64,000 nt of DNA from Pseudomonadales bacterium (GCA_020062665.1 JAGUVW010000040.1:62001-126000); one strand, 5' to 3'; counted from the first letter of the stretch, positions 9,454 through 23,531 are shown. Numbers and translations are program-made. The notes: generated from the sequence alone by a model not told the origin.

Positions 9454-11715
9454 ATGTTAAGCAAAGATCTGGAAGTCACATTGAATCTGGCGTTCAGAGA
9501 TGCCCGCAACAAGCGCCACGAGTACATGACCGTGGAGCATCTGTTGCTCGCGTTGCTCGATAATGAAGCGGCGGCGACAGTGCTGAAAGCCTGTGGCACC
9601 AATCTGGATGAACTGCGATCCGATCTATCCAATTTTGTCGATGAAACCACTCCCCTGATTCCCTCTAGCGACATGGAGCGGGAAACCCAGCCTACCCTTG
9701 GATTTCAGCGTGTGTTGCAGCGCGCTGTGTTCCATGTGCAGTCTTCCGGCAAGAAGGAAGTTACCGGCGCGAACGTGCTGGTGGCGATCTTCAGTGAGCA
9801 GGAAAGCCAGGCGGTGTATTTCCTGAAGAAGCAGAGCGTGGCCCGCATCGATGTGGTGAATTACATCGCCCACGGCATCTCCAAGGTGTCGGACGAAACC
9901 CACAACCTGGAAGATCACAGCCACGAGGCCCAGGAAGAAGAGGGTGTTTCGGAAGGTACCGGCAAGAGCCCGCTGGAATCCTACGCCACCAATCTCAACG
10001 AGCAGGCTGCAATTGGCCGTATCGATCCGCTGGTGGGGCGCGACGAGGAAGTTGAGCGCACGGTGCAGATTCTCTGCCGTCGTCGCAAGAACAATCCCTT
10101 GCTGGTGGGTGAACCCGGTGTAGGTAAAACTGCGATTGCCGAAGGTCTGGCGAAGAAAATCATCGACAGCGAAGTGCCCGATGCCATCTCCGATTGCGTG
10201 GTGTATTCCCTGGATCTGGGCGCGTTGCTGGCAGGCACCAAATATCGCGGTGACTTCGAAAAACGCTTCAAGGCGCTGCTGGCTGAGCTGAAGAAGAAAA
10301 AGCACGCGATTCTCTTCATCGACGAGATTCACACCATCATCGGTGCGGGGGCTGCGTCCGGTGGCGTGATGGATGCGTCGAACCTGCTGAAGCCGATGCT
10401 GGCATCCGGTGATATCAAGTGCATCGGTTCCACCACCTTCCAGGAATACCGCGGTATTTTCGAGAAGGATCGTGCGCTGGCCCGTCGCTTCCAGAAGATC
10501 GATGTGGTCGAGCCCAGCGTGGAAGACACCTATGAAATTCTGAAGGGCCTGAAAACCCGCTTCGAGGAACACCACGATCTCAAGTACTCCAACAAGGCCC
10601 TGCGTGCGGCGGCGGAACTGGCTGCCCGCTACATCAACGACCGTCATCTGCCGGACAAGGCGATCGATGTGATCGACGAGGTGGGTGCCTATCAGCGTCT
10701 GCAGCCGCCGAGCAAGCGGAAGAAAGTGATTACCGTGGCCGACGTGGAAGCCATTGTGGCCAAGATCGCGCGGATTCCGCCTAAAACTGTGTCTGCCAAT
10801 GACAAAGAGCAGCTGCGCAATCTGGAGCGGGATCTGAAGATGGCGGTGTTCGGCCAGGATGAGGCGATTGATGTGCTGGCCAATGCGATCAAGATGGCCC
10901 GTGCCGGTTTGAATCACCCTGGCAAACCGATCGGTTCGTTCCTTTTTGCAGGCCCCACCGGCGTAGGCAAGACCGAAGTCACCAAGCAGTTGGCCCGCGT
11001 AATGGGGATGGAGCTGATCCGTTTCGACATGTCCGAGTATATGGAACGCCATACCGTGTCACGGCTGATTGGCGCGCCTCCGGGATACGTTGGATTCGAT
11101 CAAGGCGGACTGTTGACTGAAGCAATCACCAAGTCGCCGCACTGCGTGTTGCTGCTGGACGAGATCGAGAAGGCGCATCCGGAAGTCTTCAATCTGCTGC
11201 TGCAGGTGATGGATCACGGCACGCTGACCGACAACAACGGCCGCAAGGCAGATTTCCGCAACGTGATCGTGGTGATGACCACCAACGCGGGTGCGGAGTC
11301 CATGAGCCGGTCGTCCATCGGTTTCACCCAGCAGGATCACAGCACCGACGGCATGGATGCGATCAAGCGTCTGTTCACGCCGGAATTCCGCAACCGTCTG
11401 GATGCCGTTATCCAGTTCAAGAATCTGGATACCGAGATCATCAAGGGCGTGGTGGACAAGTTCCTTACCGAGCTGCAGGCGCAGCTGGACGACAAGCGCG
11501 TTACCCTGGATGTGGATGACAAGGCGCGTTCCTGGCTGGCGGTCAAAGGCTACGACAAGGACATGGGTGCCCGCCCGATGGGTCGCCTGATTCAGGAGGT
11601 GCTGAAGCGTCCGCTGGCGGAGAAAATCCTGTTCGGCGAGCTGGCCGAGAACGGTGGTACGGTGCATGTGAGCGAGGAATCTGGCGAGTTGCAATTCGAC
11701 GTCGAACCCGCCTGA
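9454..11715 (+). CDS. clpA: ATP-dependent Clp protease ATP-binding subunit ClpA
   Basis: The 753-residue AAA+ unfoldase forms hexamers that feed substrates to ClpP. It has an N-domain that receives ClpS, then D1 with Walker A GEPGVGKTAIAEGLA (~residue 219) and Walker B HAILFIDEIH, and D2 with GPTGVGKTEVTKQLA (~residue 499) and CVLLLDEIEKAHPE. The ClpP-docking loop has IGF in SSIGFTQQ, where E. coli ClpA has IGL. It is co-oriented with clpS. A bidirectional terminator separates it from infA. Confidence 0.98.
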   Translation: MLSKDLEVTLNLAFRDARNKRHEYMTVEHLLLALLDNEAAATVLKACGTNLDELRSDLSNFVDETTPLIPSSDMERETQPTLGFQRVLQRAVFHVQSSGKKEVTGANVLVAIFSEQESQAVYFLKKQSVARIDVVNYIAHGISKVSDETHNLEDHSHEAQEEEGVSEGTGKSPLESYATNLNEQAAIGRIDPLVGRDEEVERTVQILCRRRKNNPLLVGEPGVGKTAIAEGLAKKIIDSEVPDAISDCVVYSLDLGALLAGTKYRGDFEKRFKALLAELKKKKHAILFIDEIHTIIGAGAASGGVMDASNLLKPMLASGDIKCIGSTTFQEYRGIFEKDRALARRFQKIDVVEPSVEDTYEILKGLKTRFEEHHDLKYSNKALRAAAELAARYINDRHLPDKAIDVIDEVGAYQRLQPPSKRKKVITVADVEAIVAKIARIPPKTVSANDKEQLRNLERDLKMAVFGQDEAIDVLANAIKMARAGLNHPGKPIGSFLFAGPTGVGKTEVTKQLARVMGMELIRFDMSEYMERHTVSRLIGAPPGYVGFDQGGLLTEAITKSPHCVLLLDEIEKAHPEVFNLLLQVMDHGTLTDNNGRKADFRNVIVVMTTNAGAESMSRSSIGFTQQDHSTDGMDAIKRLFTPEFRNRLDAVIQFKNLDTEIIKGVVDKFLTELQAQLDDKRVTLDVDDKARSWLAVKGYDKDMGARPMGRLIQEVLKRPLAEKILFGELAENGGTVHVSEESGELQFDVEPA

Positions 11716-11732
11716 TTTTTTCGGAAATGCGA

Positions 11733-11768
11733 AAACAGAAAACGAGCCAGGCGGCTCGTTTTCTGTTT
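11733..11768. terminator. Bidirectional terminator between clpA and infA
   Basis: A 16-base perfect stem (11733-11748 with 11753-11768) surrounds a 4-base AGGC loop. The outer stem is A-rich on one side and T-rich on the other, so it can end both the rightward clpA transcript and the leftward infA transcript. Confidence 0.9.
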
Positions 11769-11782
11769 CTGGTGATCGGCTT

Positions 11783-12001
11783 TTAGCGCACGCGGAAGGT
11801 AATGCGGGCTTTGGACAGGTCGTAGGGGGTCATTTCCACCTTGACCTTGTCGCCTGTCAGAATGCGGATGTAGTTTTTGCGCATCTTGCCCGAGATGTGG
11901 GCCGTAACGACGTGACCATTTTCCAGTTCGACGCGAAACATGGTGTTGGGAAGGGTTTCGATGATCGTACCTTCCATTTCGATGGAATCTTCTTTCGACA
12001 T
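11783..12001 (-). CDS. infA: Translation initiation factor IF-1
   Basis: The 72-residue S1/OB-fold protein binds the 30S A-site during initiation. It is the standard full-length IF-1 ([20 protein letters not shown] at the N-terminus, ending RITFRVR). Its place between clpA and bpt/aat is the common gammaproteobacterial arrangement. The 244 bases upstream, up to bpt, hold its promoter region; no other gene was seen there. Confidence 0.98.
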   Translation of the reverse strand: MSKEDSIEMEGTIIETLPNTMFRVELENGHVVTAHISGKMRKNYIRILTGDKVKVEMTPYDLSKARITFRVR

Positions 12002-12245
12002 CCAGGATGTTCCTCTAGGGCCTTCTCAGGCAAATGGGGTTGTGGACGAATCCAGCGCGGCGTGAATTTTGCCGCAAAAGCGTTGATTTATCAAAGCGAA
12101 TCTTGCCGGGGTGGGTTGGTGTCGGGAACTGCCGGGGCAGCAGCTGCTCTTCAGGTACGCTTTGGCAGTGGTTTTTGCTTGTTAACTATCTGTTATAAAA
12201 GGGAATTTGTTCGGGCGGGTGGATTGGTGAGTGGGGCAGGAAGCC

Positions 12246-12956
12246 TCAGTTGACGGTGACCCAATGGTTGTTGACGTACATTTCCAGCGGGCGGTACTCG
12301 GTCTTGTAGCTCATCTTCTGGCAATCCTTGATCCAGTAGCCCAGGTAAAGGGCTGGCAGTTCCCGCTTCCTGCATTCCTCGATCTGCCAGAGCACCGCCA
12401 TGACGCCCAGGCTGCGGCGGGCGTGATGTACTGAATAGAAGGTGTAGACCGCCGACAGACCGTTCTTCATGACGTCGCAAACGGCGACTGCCACCAGCTT
12501 GTTGTCTGGCAGGCGGAATTCGAAGAACGCGGTGTTGCCCCAGTCGCTTAGCAGGAACGATGCATACTGCTCGGGGCTGGGTGGATACATGTCACCGTCC
12601 CGGTGCTTGCAGGCGATGTATTCGGCGTATAGCTGGTAGTGCTCTTCCTGGTATTCCGCCGGCACGCAGCGAATCGTCAGATCGGCATTGCGCTGCAGAA
12701 TGCGTTTCTGCTTGCGGGACAGTTCGAAACGATCCGCTGGAATTCGCACCGGTATGCAGGCGCAGCATTGGCGGCAGTGGGGGCGATAGAGGTAATTGCC
12801 GCTGCGGCGAAAACCCAGTTCCGACAGTTCGCTGTAGAGATTGTGGTTGAGATTGGCTTTCGGATCGGCGAACAGCGTGATGGCATCCTTGCGCGGCAAG
12901 TAACTGCACTGATGAAGCGGCGTGACGAAAAACTTGATCGCTGCTAGATCTGTCAT
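12246..12956 (-). CDS. bpt: Bpt/Ate-type aminoacyl-tRNA-protein transferase
   Basis: The 236-residue product belongs to the ATE1/Bpt family, which in Vibrio (Bpt) adds leucine to N-terminal Asp or Glu and so makes secondary N-degrons readable by ClpS. The conserved Cys-rich N-terminal segment is YRPHCRQCCACIPVRIP (residues ~57-73), and the C-terminal GYWIKDCQKMSYKTEYRPLE is diagnostic. It is in the same direction as infA and aat. Databases often label it arginyltransferase; leucyl transfer is the better guess for bacteria. Confidence 0.93.
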   Translation of the reverse strand: MTDLAAIKFFVTPLHQCSYLPRKDAITLFADPKANLNHNLYSELSELGFRRSGNYLYRPHCRQCCACIPVRIPADRFELSRKQKRILQRNADLTIRCVPAEYQEEHYQLYAEYIACKHRDGDMYPPSPEQYASFLLSDWGNTAFFEFRLPDNKLVAVAVCDVMKNGLSAVYTFYSVHHARRSLGVMAVLWQIEECRKRELPALYLGYWIKDCQKMSYKTEYRPLEMYVNNHWVTVN

Positions 12957-13064
12957 GGTTTCTGCAATTAAAGCCTTGTTCGCCCGGTGGATATTCCGAA
13001 ATCGGTTCTGGATATCAGTATTAAACGATTTTTCCTGTCTTGCCAGTGTTTGGGGTGCGGATTT

Positions 13065-13793
13065 TTACCGGGTGGGATAGTGCCATTCAAGATGCCAGGC
13101 CGCAGGGCGCTGATTGAGCACTGTTTCCAGGGGCGGCACGAAATCAGTTAGCCAGTGCTTGAACTCGCTGCGGGGTATCAGGGTGGCGCCGAGGGAGGCC
13201 AGATGGGGGTTCATCACCTGGCAGTCGATGAGGGGATAACGCCAGTCCTCTAGCTGCTTGACCAGATGAACGAAGGCTACTTTGGAGGTGTCGGTGGCGC
13301 GGGAAAACATGGATTCGCCGAAGAACAGCTGGCCTAGCGCCATACCGTAAAGTCCACCCACCAGTTTGCCCTCATCGTTCCAGCATTCGACCGAATGAGC
13401 GAAGCCCCGCCGGTGCAAAGCGCAGTACGCTGCAACGATGTCCTCGGTAATCCAGGTGCCCTGGCTGCCACGACGTGGTGTCGAGCAGGCGCGGATGACG
13501 GATTCGAATTGCTGATCGAAGGTTACCGTGAAACGTTGCGAACGCAGGGTTTTGTGCAGGCTACGGGAAATGTGCAGATCCTGGGGGAATAGCACGGCGC
13601 GGGGATCTGGCGACCACCACAGGATTGGCTGATCTTCATCGAACCAGGGAAAAATACCGAGGGTGTAAGCGCGCAGTAGGCGCGGAATGGAAAGATCTCC
13701 GCCCGCCGCGAGCAGGCCGTTGGGTTCTTTGAGAGCCTGCTCGATGGGCGGAAAGTCCTGGCCCGGGTGGTTCAGGACGGGGATGCGGATCAT
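13065..13793 (-). CDS. aat: Leucyl/phenylalanyl-tRNA-protein transferase Aat
   Basis: The 242-residue product adds Leu or Phe to N-terminal Lys or Arg, making ClpS/ClpAP substrates. Signature segments are [20 protein letters not shown] (residues ~50-69), [20 protein letters not shown] (~146-165), and [16 protein letters not shown]. It is probably co-transcribed with the downstream bpt (108-base gap) and begins 23 bases after trxB. Confidence 0.96.
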   Translation of the reverse strand: MIRIPVLNHPGQDFPPIEQALKEPNGLLAAGGDLSIPRLLRAYTLGIFPWFDEDQPILWWSPDPRAVLFPQDLHISRSLHKTLRSQRFTVTFDQQFESVIRACSTPRRGSQGTWITEDIVAAYCALHRRGFAHSVECWNDEGKLVGGLYGMALGQLFFGESMFSRATDTSKVAFVHLVKQLEDWRYPLIDCQVMNPHLASLGATLIPRSEFKHWLTDFVPPLETVLNQRPAAWHLEWHYPTR

Positions 13794-13816
13794 GGCCGGT
13801 TACTTGTGATGAGTCG

Positions 13817-14830
<1,014 letters not shown>

Positions 14831-14926
14831 TTACCTGAGCTTAGGCAAATAGTTCCTGCCAATGGGCGGCATTGAGTGATTCTATACTGTATTGGAAGAC
14901 AGTAGTGGCAGGTGTTGGAGGCAGTC

Positions 14927-15982
14927 ATGAAGATTGGGATTCCCACAGAAATCAAGCCCATGGAAGCCCGTATCGCGCTGGTGCCGGGTGCGGTCGCGGA
15001 GCTGGTGCAGGCCGGTCATCAGGTGTTGGTGCAGGCGGGAGCCGGCCAGTTGAGTGGTTATCCTGATCAGGCCTACCAGAAAGCCGGGGCCTTGATCTTG
15101 CCAGACGCGGCAGCGCTCTTTGCTCAGGCAGATTTGGTGGTGAAGGTGAAGGAGCCTGTGGAAGGGGATCTGGCGCTGTTGCAATCACGACATCTGTTGT
15201 TCTGTTATCTGCATCTGGCGCCGAACCCGACATTGACGCAGCGCCTGTGCGATATCGGGCTTACGGCGATTGCATTCGAGACTGTGAATGAGCACGGCAC
15301 GCTGCCGCTGCTGGCGCCGATGAGTGAGATCGCAGGGCGGGTGGCGGTGCAGGCCGGCGTGCATTACCTGCATCGGTCGATGGGCGGGAAGGGGTTGCTG
15401 CTGGGTGGGGTGCCAGGGGCAGAGAACGGCCGGGTAGTGGTGATTGGCGCGGGTGTGGCTGGACTGAATGCGGCGAAGATGGCGGCGGCGCTCGGTGCCC
15501 ATGTCACGGCGTTCGACCGTTCACCCGATGCCTTGCGCCGGGCGGAAGCGCTAGCGCCCAACATCACCGGCCTGTTTGCCTACCAGGACGCGATCGCCGA
15601 GGCCATGACCCAGGCGGATCTGGTGATCGGTGCGGTACTGATTCCCGGTGCCCGCGCGCCGCGACTGGTGACCCGCGCTATGGTGCAGGGGATGCCGGAC
15701 GGCGGTTTTATTGCGGATATTTCCATCGACCAGGGTGGCTGTATCGAAACCGTCCGCGCCACGGATTATCGCAATCCGGTGTATCTGGAGGAGGGCGTGT
15801 GGCACATGGGGGTCACCAATATGCCGGGGGCGGTGCCGCGCACGGCATCGCAGGCGCTGTCGGGGGCGATTTTGCCGTACGTGAAGAAACTCGCCGGCGG
15901 GGACTGGAAGTCGCTGCCGAGCCTGGCTCAAGGGGTAAATGTGGCTGCGGGGAAGGTGGTGCACCCGGCTTTGTTATCCTGA
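14927..15982 (+). CDS. ald: Alanine dehydrogenase Ald
   Basis: The 351-residue enzyme interconverts L-alanine and pyruvate plus ammonium with NAD. The substrate-contact residues lie in VVKVKEP (lysine) and CYLHLAPN (histidine), and the Rossmann motif is GAGVAGLNAAKMA (~residue 173). The ATG at 14927 is preferred over the upstream GTG because GGAGG lies 5 bases before it and it gives the family N-terminus MKIGIPTEIKPMEARIAL. It stands alone between divergent trxB and ftsK. Confidence 0.95.
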   Translation: MKIGIPTEIKPMEARIALVPGAVAELVQAGHQVLVQAGAGQLSGYPDQAYQKAGALILPDAAALFAQADLVVKVKEPVEGDLALLQSRHLLFCYLHLAPNPTLTQRLCDIGLTAIAFETVNEHGTLPLLAPMSEIAGRVAVQAGVHYLHRSMGGKGLLLGGVPGAENGRVVVIGAGVAGLNAAKMAAALGAHVTAFDRSPDALRRAEALAPNITGLFAYQDAIAEAMTQADLVIGAVLIPGARAPRLVTRAMVQGMPDGGFIADISIDQGGCIETVRATDYRNPVYLEEGVWHMGVTNMPGAVPRTASQALSGAILPYVKKLAGGDWKSLPSLAQGVNVAAGKVVHPALLS

Positions 15983-16127
15983 CGGCATGGACGTAGAATA
16001 ACGACTTACTGCACAAACCTGTGATACTTTCGCCCAAAGTTTGTGCAAATTCATGATTTGTCGCTAAAATGGATGCTAATATCGCGTGATCCGCTGACGG
16101 CTGCGCGAACACCACGGGATGTGAAAA

Positions 16128-18485
16128 TTGAAAAAAGAACAGGCTCAACCGCATATTCCCCAATGGTCAGTTCTTCTGGTTCGTGGCGCCCGCGAAGGGG
16201 CCATGATCGTGCTGTTCTTCCTGGCGCTTTTCCTGCTGGCCGCCCTGTTCACCTTCGACACGAATGACCCCGGCTGGACGAGCCTGGGCAGTGGTCGCAG
16301 TGTCCACAATCTGGCGGGCCTTGCCGGTGCGTGGTGTGCCGATGTGCTGATGTCGCTGTTCGGTTATTTCGCGTTTCTGTTTCCGGTGCTGATCGCCTGG
16401 CGCGCCTGGCTGGTGTTCCGCGACAAGGACAGCCACTGGAGCTGGCTGATGGCGACGCTGCGTTTTCTCGGTTTTGTGATGACCATGGTGTCCGCCACCG
16501 GCTTGGCCTATGTGCACTTCAAGGTTATTCCCGGAACGCTGCCCGAAATCGACGCTGCTGGACGCAATCCTGCCGGCGGCATCCTGGGCATCGAGGTGGG
16601 ACGTTATGCGCTGGCGAATCTGAATGCGCTGGGTTCAACGCTGTTACTGCTCGCCGGATTTCTTGTCGGCATGACGCTGTTCACCGACATTTCCTGGATT
16701 CGCGTGATCGATGGCACCGGCAGGCTCACGCTTAATTTCATGGACTGGTTGAAGGAAAAATTTGGCAACTGGCAGGAGCGCAAAGCCGCTGCACCGCTGG
16801 TCACCGACAACCAGAAAGAAGACAAAAAAGCCGCGAAGGAATCGCAGAAGAAACGCCAGGAACTGCTGAAGCAGGAAAAGGTGAAACTGGAAACCCGCAA
16901 GCCGCCAGTGATCGAGCTGCCGCTGCCGGAAGTGGAAAAAAGCGTGCGCGTGGAAAAGGAGCGCCAGAAGCCACTGTTCGACACACCGCTGGAAGGCGAT
17001 CTGCCGCCACTGTCCCTGCTCGACACGCCGGACAAGAGCATCAAGAAGGGCTATTCCGCCGAAACCCTGGAAAGCATGTCCCGTCTGCTGGAAATCAAGC
17101 TGCGGGATTTCAACGTGGAAGCCACGGTTGAAAACGTGATGCCCGGCCCGGTGGTGACACGCTTCGAAATCCAGCCTGCCGCTGGCGTGAAAGTGAGCCG
17201 CATCACCAATCTGGCGAAGGATCTGGCGCGTTCCCTGGCGGTGGTGAGTGTGCGGGTGGTGGAGGTCATTCCCGGCAAAACCGTGGTGGGGATCGAGATT
17301 CCCAACCAGGATCGCGAAATGATCCGCCTGAGCGAAATCATTTCCTCGCAGGATTACGACAACATTCATTCTCCGCTGGCACTGGCGCTGGGCAAGGATA
17401 TTTCCGGCAAGCCGGTGATTGCCGATCTGGGTCGCATGCCGCACCTGCTGGTGGCGGGCACCACGGGCTCCGGTAAATCCGTGGGTCTGAATGCGATGCT
17501 GATCAGTATGCTGTTCAAGGCTACGCCGGAAGACCTGCGACTGATAATGATCGACCCGAAAATGCTGGAACTGTCGGTGTACGACAACATTCCCCACCTG
17601 CTGACGCCGGTGGTGACCGACATGAAGGAAGCCTCCAACGCGCTGCGCTGGTGTGTGGCGGAAATGGAGCGGCGATATCGCCTGATGGCCGCCATGGGCG
17701 TGCGCAACCTGGCTGGCTTCAACAAGAAGGTCAAGGATGCTGCGAAGAAGGGCGAGCCGATCATGGATCCCTTCCATCAGCCGGAAATTGATTCCCAGCA
17801 GCCTCGCGAACTGCAGGCGCTGCCGTTCATCGTGGTGGTGATCGACGAATTCGCCGACATGATGATGATCGTGGGCAAGAAGGTGGAAGAGCAGATTGCC
17901 CGTATCGCCCAAAAGGCCCGTGCCGCCGGTATCCATTTGATTCTGGCGACCCAGCGGCCGTCGGTGGACGTGATCACCGGTCTGATCAAGGCCAACGTAC
18001 CGACCCGAATTGCGTTCCAGGTGTCGTCCAAGATCGACTCCCGGACCATCCTTGACCAGGGCGGTGCCGAACAGCTGCTGGGGCATGGTGACATGCTATA
18101 TCTGCCGCCGGGTACTGGTCTGCCGGTGCGGGTGCACGGGGCGTTCGTGGACGACGAGGAGGTACACCGGGTGTGTGCCGACTGGCGGCGTCGGGGCGAG
18201 CCCAACTATCTGGAAGAAATCCTGGAAGGTAACCACGAAGCCGGCCCGGCGCCGGGCGACGAAGAGGGTGGTGGCGGCGGCGACTCCGAGTCCGACCCCC
18301 TTTACGACCAGGCGGTGGCTTTCGTGCTGGAGTCCCGTCGGGCCTCGATTTCCGCCGTCCAGCGCAAGCTCAAAATCGGGTATAATCGCGCCGCCAGAAT
18401 GATCGAGGCGATGGAAGCGGCCGGGGTGGTCAGCGAGATGCAGACCAACGGCCAGCGTGAAGTCCTGGTACCCGGTTCCCGCTGA
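16128..18485 (+). CDS. ftsK: DNA translocase FtsK
   Basis: The 785-residue septal DNA pump clears chromosome termini at division and activates XerCD. Four N-terminal membrane spans fall within residues ~25-190. A charged linker of ~100 residues follows, much shorter than in E. coli. The motor has Walker [13 protein letters not shown] (~444) and Walker [14 protein letters not shown] (~568). The C-terminal gamma winged helix ([20 protein letters not shown]) binds KOPS. The start is a TTG, because no in-frame ATG lies before the first membrane span. lolA follows. Confidence 0.97.
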   Translation: MKKEQAQPHIPQWSVLLVRGAREGAMIVLFFLALFLLAALFTFDTNDPGWTSLGSGRSVHNLAGLAGAWCADVLMSLFGYFAFLFPVLIAWRAWLVFRDKDSHWSWLMATLRFLGFVMTMVSATGLAYVHFKVIPGTLPEIDAAGRNPAGGILGIEVGRYALANLNALGSTLLLLAGFLVGMTLFTDISWIRVIDGTGRLTLNFMDWLKEKFGNWQERKAAAPLVTDNQKEDKKAAKESQKKRQELLKQEKVKLETRKPPVIELPLPEVEKSVRVEKERQKPLFDTPLEGDLPPLSLLDTPDKSIKKGYSAETLESMSRLLEIKLRDFNVEATVENVMPGPVVTRFEIQPAAGVKVSRITNLAKDLARSLAVVSVRVVEVIPGKTVVGIEIPNQDREMIRLSEIISSQDYDNIHSPLALALGKDISGKPVIADLGRMPHLLVAGTTGSGKSVGLNAMLISMLFKATPEDLRLIMIDPKMLELSVYDNIPHLLTPVVTDMKEASNALRWCVAEMERRYRLMAAMGVRNLAGFNKKVKDAAKKGEPIMDPFHQPEIDSQQPRELQALPFIVVVIDEFADMMMIVGKKVEEQIARIAQKARAAGIHLILATQRPSVDVITGLIKANVPTRIAFQVSSKIDSRTILDQGGAEQLLGHGDMLYLPPGTGLPVRVHGAFVDDEEVHRVCADWRRRGEPNYLEEILEGNHEAGPAPGDEEGGGGGDSESDPLYDQAVAFVLESRRASISAVQRKLKIGYNRAARMIEAMEAAGVVSEMQTNGQREVLVPGSR

Positions 18486-18591
18486 TCCTGTCCCGGCGCG
18501 CCGTTTCGCCGCCGGGCTGGAACCCTGCCTCATCTCCTTTGGTCTGATTGGTATTCCGGCGTCTTCTGCCGTTCCCCTTGAAGGACATTCC

Positions 18592-19233
18592 ATGTTGCGC
18601 ACCCTGTTTGGTTTTCTGCTGTCGCTGAGCGTCATGGCGACGGCGTTTGCTGGCGACCTCAAGACCAGCGAAGCCTCCGGCCTGTTGAACAAGAGTCTGA
18701 CTGAATTGCAGTCCATGCAGGCCCGTTTCGAACAGTGGGTGTCGGACAAGAATCAGGTCACCCTGCAACACGTGACCGGCGCCATGTGGGTGCAGCGCCC
18801 TGGCCAGTTTCGCTGGGACACCGATGAACCCTACCCCCAGCAGATCGTGTCTGACGGCAAGACCCTGCTGATTTACGACAAGGATCTGGAACAGGCCACG
18901 CGCAAGAAGCTGGACAACCAGATCGGCAACACCCCGGCGCTGCTGCTGAGCGGCGACCCCAAACAGATCGATTCCAGCTTCGCGGTGAGCGGCTACCAGT
19001 TTGATGAAACCGGCGAACTGCGTTTCGACCTGCGTCCCAAGGACAAGGACGCCATGTTCGCCCTGCTGCGGGTGCACTTTTTCCAGGGTTATCTGCGCGA
19101 CATGTATCTGGAGGACGCGCTGGGCCAGACCACCCGCATCGAATTCACCCAGATCAAGAAAAACCAGAAAGTCCCGGCGTCCACCTTTGAGCTGAAGCTG
19201 GAAGACACCGTGGACGTCATTGAGGAAAGCTGA
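18592..19233 (+). CDS. lolA: Outer-membrane lipoprotein carrier protein LolA
   Basis: The 213-residue periplasmic chaperone carries lipoproteins from LolCDE to LolB. A signal peptide is clear ([20 protein letters not shown], cleaved before GDLKT). The LolA core shows [30 protein letters not shown], and [15 protein letters not shown]. The ATG at 18592, preceded by AAGGA, was chosen over longer in-frame starts because it places the signal peptide at the N-terminus. The order ftsK-lolA-rarA-serS is standard. Confidence 0.96.
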   Translation: MLRTLFGFLLSLSVMATAFAGDLKTSEASGLLNKSLTELQSMQARFEQWVSDKNQVTLQHVTGAMWVQRPGQFRWDTDEPYPQQIVSDGKTLLIYDKDLEQATRKKLDNQIGNTPALLLSGDPKQIDSSFAVSGYQFDETGELRFDLRPKDKDAMFALLRVHFFQGYLRDMYLEDALGQTTRIEFTQIKKNQKVPASTFELKLEDTVDVIEES

Positions 19234-19238
19234 ACCCC

Positions 19239-20591
19239 GTGGCGGATCTGTTTGATCGGGAAAACCAGTGGCAGCCGTTGGCGGCGCGCATGCGTCCGGC
19301 CACTCTGGATCAGTACGCGGGCCAGCGCCATCTGTTCGGCGACGGCATGCCGCTGCGCAAATCCATCGAGGCGGGCCATATTCACTCCATGATCCTGTGG
19401 GGGCCGCCCGGTGTGGGGAAAACCACGCTGGCGATGATTCTGGCCAACTATGTGGATGCGCAGTTTCTCAGCGTGTCTGCCGTACTGAGCGGCGTAAAGG
19501 AAATCCGCGCGGCGATCGACCAGGCCAAGGAGCAGCAGCGCTTCGGCCGCAAGACGGTGTTGTTCGTGGACGAAGTCCACCGCTTCAACAAATCCCAGCA
19601 GGATGCCTTCCTGCCCTACATCGAAGATGGCACGGTGATTTTCATCGGCGCCACCACCGAGAACCCTTCCTTTGAATTGAATAACGCGCTGCTGTCCCGC
19701 GCCCGCGTGTACGTGCTCAAGCCGCTGGATTCTGAAGACCTCATCCGTCTGCTGCAACAGGCGTTGAGCGATCCGCAGCGTGGAATCGGTGCGGACGCGC
19801 CCGCGATGGAGGATGGTGTGCTGGAGCGCATTGCTCATCTGGCGGATGGCGATGCCCGGCGCGCGCTGAATCTGCTGGAAATCGCGGTGGAACTGGCGCG
19901 GGCGGATGGCCTGGATGCGGTGTCGCTGAAGCTGGTGGAGCAGGCCGCGGGAACCGAGTCGCGGCGGTTCGACAAGGGCGGTGACGTGTTTTACGACCAG
20001 ATCTCGGCGCTGCACAAGGCGGTGCGGGGATCGTCGCCGGATGGCGCGTTGTACTGGTTTGCCCGCATGCTGGACGGTGGCTGCGATCCACTTTATATCG
20101 CCCGTCGGGTGGTGCGCATGGCCAGTGAAGACATCGGCAATGCCGATCCCCGTGCCCTGCAGATTGCGCTGAATGCCTGGGATGTGCAGACGCGCCTGGG
20201 CAGCCCCGAAGGTGAACTCGCAGTAGCACAAGCGGTGGTGTACATGGCCTGCGCGCCCAAGAGCAACGCGGTGTACACGGCGTTCAAGGCGGTGCGCGCG
20301 TTCATTGCTGACAATGGTAGCCACGAAGTGCCCCTGCATCTGCGCAACGCCCCCACCAAACTGATGAAAAACCAGGGCTACGGCGCCGAATACCGCTATG
20401 CCCACGATTTTCCCGATGCTTTTGCCGCCGGCGAGAACTATCTGCCGGAAGCCATTCATCACGAGCACTGGTATGAACCGGTGCCCCGTGGCCTGGAAAT
20501 CAAGATCGGCGAAAAGCTGAAATTCCTGCGGGAACAGGACCGCAAGAGCCCCTGGAAGCGCTACGACGGCAAGGGTGGCAAAAAGGACTGA
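19239..20591 (+). CDS. rarA: Replication-associated recombination protein RarA (MgsA)
   Basis: The 450-residue AAA+ ATPase acts at stalled replication forks. Walker A is [16 protein letters not shown] (~residue 54), Walker B is [18 protein letters not shown], and the arginine-finger region is [18 protein letters not shown]. The C-terminal tetramerisation domain includes [20 protein letters not shown]. The start is GTG, 5 bases after the lolA stop, so it is in the same transcript. Confidence 0.96.
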   Translation: MADLFDRENQWQPLAARMRPATLDQYAGQRHLFGDGMPLRKSIEAGHIHSMILWGPPGVGKTTLAMILANYVDAQFLSVSAVLSGVKEIRAAIDQAKEQQRFGRKTVLFVDEVHRFNKSQQDAFLPYIEDGTVIFIGATTENPSFELNNALLSRARVYVLKPLDSEDLIRLLQQALSDPQRGIGADAPAMEDGVLERIAHLADGDARRALNLLEIAVELARADGLDAVSLKLVEQAAGTESRRFDKGGDVFYDQISALHKAVRGSSPDGALYWFARMLDGGCDPLYIARRVVRMASEDIGNADPRALQIALNAWDVQTRLGSPEGELAVAQAVVYMACAPKSNAVYTAFKAVRAFIADNGSHEVPLHLRNAPTKLMKNQGYGAEYRYAHDFPDAFAAGENYLPEAIHHEHWYEPVPRGLEIKIGEKLKFLREQDRKSPWKRYDGKGGKKD

Positions 20592-20686
20592 TTTGCCTAA
20601 TGCCTGTTTCCAATAAGATGTCTGCCTCCAAAGAGAGGCGAGCAATTCCCGCGAATGGGTTAGAATTCCCCGAATCACGACGATAA

Positions 20687-21985
<1,299 letters not shown>

Positions 21986-21988
21986 GAC

Positions 21989-23389
21989 ATGGATTATCTG
22001 CCGCTGTTTTATCAGCTGAAGGGATTGCGTTGCCTGGTGGTGGGCGGCGGTGATATTGCGACGCGCAAAGCCGGCCTGCTGCAGCGGGCCGGTGCGCATC
22101 TGCGCGTGGTGGCGCCGCAGTTCTGCAGCGAGATGCTCGACTTGCTGGCGGCCGATACAAAATCGGAAAAAATCCAGCGCAATTATGTCAGCGCCGATCT
22201 GGATGGCGTTGCCCTGGTGATTGCCGCTACCGACGACGAGTCCACCAACCAGCGCGTTTCCAATGATTCTCGCCTGCAGAACATTCCGGTGAATGTGGTC
22301 GACAATCCTGCGCTGTGCACTTTCATCCTGCCGTCGATTGTCGATCGCTCACCCATCGTGATTGCGGTGTCCAGCGGCGGCACGTCGCCGGTGCTGGCCC
22401 GCATGATCCGCGCCAAACTGGAAACCACTATTCCCGCCAGCTACGGCCGCCTCGCTGATCTGATGGGTCGCTTCCGTGACCAGGTGAAGGCGCGCTACGC
22501 CGATGTGAACCAGCGGCGCGGATTCTGGGAAAATATTCTGTCCGGTCCGATTGCCGAATACGTCTTCGCCGGCAAGGAAAAGGACGCGGAGCAACTGCTG
22601 CAGCTGCAATTGCAGGATCCCAACGCGCCGGCGCCGCACAAGGGCGAGGTGTACCTGGTGGGTGCCGGCCCCGGTGATCCGGATCTGCTGACCTTCCGTG
22701 CCCTGCGCTTGATGCAGCAGGCAGATGTGGTGCTTTACGATCGCCTGGTGAGCCCCGACATTCTTGATCTGGTGCGCCGCGACGCCAAACGTATCTATGT
22801 GGGCAAGGCCCGCAGCGATCACGCGGTTCCCCAGGATCAGATCAACGAATATCTGGTGGAACTGGCACAGCAGGGACATCGCGTGTGTCGTTTGAAAGGC
22901 GGCGATCCCTTCATCTTCGGCCGCGGTGGCGAGGAAATTGATCGTCTGGCCCAGGAAGGTATCCAGTTCCAAGTGGTGCCGGGCATTACGGCGGCGTCTG
23001 GTTGTGCCAGTTATGCCGGCATTCCGCTCACTCACCGCGATTACGCCCAGTCTGTCCGCTTTGTGACGGGGCATTTGAAAGACGGCACACTGGATCTGGA
23101 CTGGGACACCCTGGCGAAAGAACGGCAGACGCTGGTGTTCTATATGGGGCTGGTCGGGCTGCCCACCATCTGCGAACGCCTGATGGCACACGGTCTGCCA
23201 GGGTCGATGCCCATCGCACTGGTGCAACAGGGCACCACGCGCCATCAGCGGGTGTTCATCTCCGATCTGGCAAACATGCCTGAATCCATTAAAGATCAAG
23301 AAGTTAAGGCGCCAACGCTGATCATCGTCGGCGAGGTGGTCAAGCTTCACGACCGGCTCAACTGGTTCCATCCTTCAGCACCATCCTGA
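21989..23389 (+). CDS. cysG: Sirohaem synthase CysG (fused dehydrogenase/ferrochelatase and methyltransferase)
   Basis: The 466-residue trifunctional enzyme turns uroporphyrinogen III into sirohaem for sulfite and nitrite reductases. The N-terminal half has the NAD motif [15 protein letters not shown] and the dehydrogenase/chelatase fold. The C-terminal SUMT half starts near residue 217 ([20 protein letters not shown]) and has [13 protein letters not shown] and [20 protein letters not shown]. It is co-transcribed with serS (3-base gap). Confidence 0.97.
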   Translation: MDYLPLFYQLKGLRCLVVGGGDIATRKAGLLQRAGAHLRVVAPQFCSEMLDLLAADTKSEKIQRNYVSADLDGVALVIAATDDESTNQRVSNDSRLQNIPVNVVDNPALCTFILPSIVDRSPIVIAVSSGGTSPVLARMIRAKLETTIPASYGRLADLMGRFRDQVKARYADVNQRRGFWENILSGPIAEYVFAGKEKDAEQLLQLQLQDPNAPAPHKGEVYLVGAGPGDPDLLTFRALRLMQQADVVLYDRLVSPDILDLVRRDAKRIYVGKARSDHAVPQDQINEYLVELAQQGHRVCRLKGGDPFIFGRGGEEIDRLAQEGIQFQVVPGITAASGCASYAGIPLTHRDYAQSVRFVTGHLKDGTLDLDWDTLAKERQTLVFYMGLVGLPTICERLMAHGLPGSMPIALVQQGTTRHQRVFISDLANMPESIKDQEVKAPTLIIVGEVVKLHDRLNWFHPSAPS

Positions 23390-23531
23390 CATCACAATCC
23401 CTTCTTTCAGCCTGGGCAGAAACCTGTCCGGGTGATCGATTGCATCACTTTTAATCAGGTTTTCTTTTCAAAATCAGGACATCAGCTAACCTTACTTTTG
23501 GTACAAGGAGTTCCTGTCGGAGTGATGCTCG

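Noticed and set aside
16644-18086. Leftward 480-codon frame inside ftsK
   Set aside because: It is the antisense shadow of the FtsK motor domain and is His/Arg/Gln-rich without domains.
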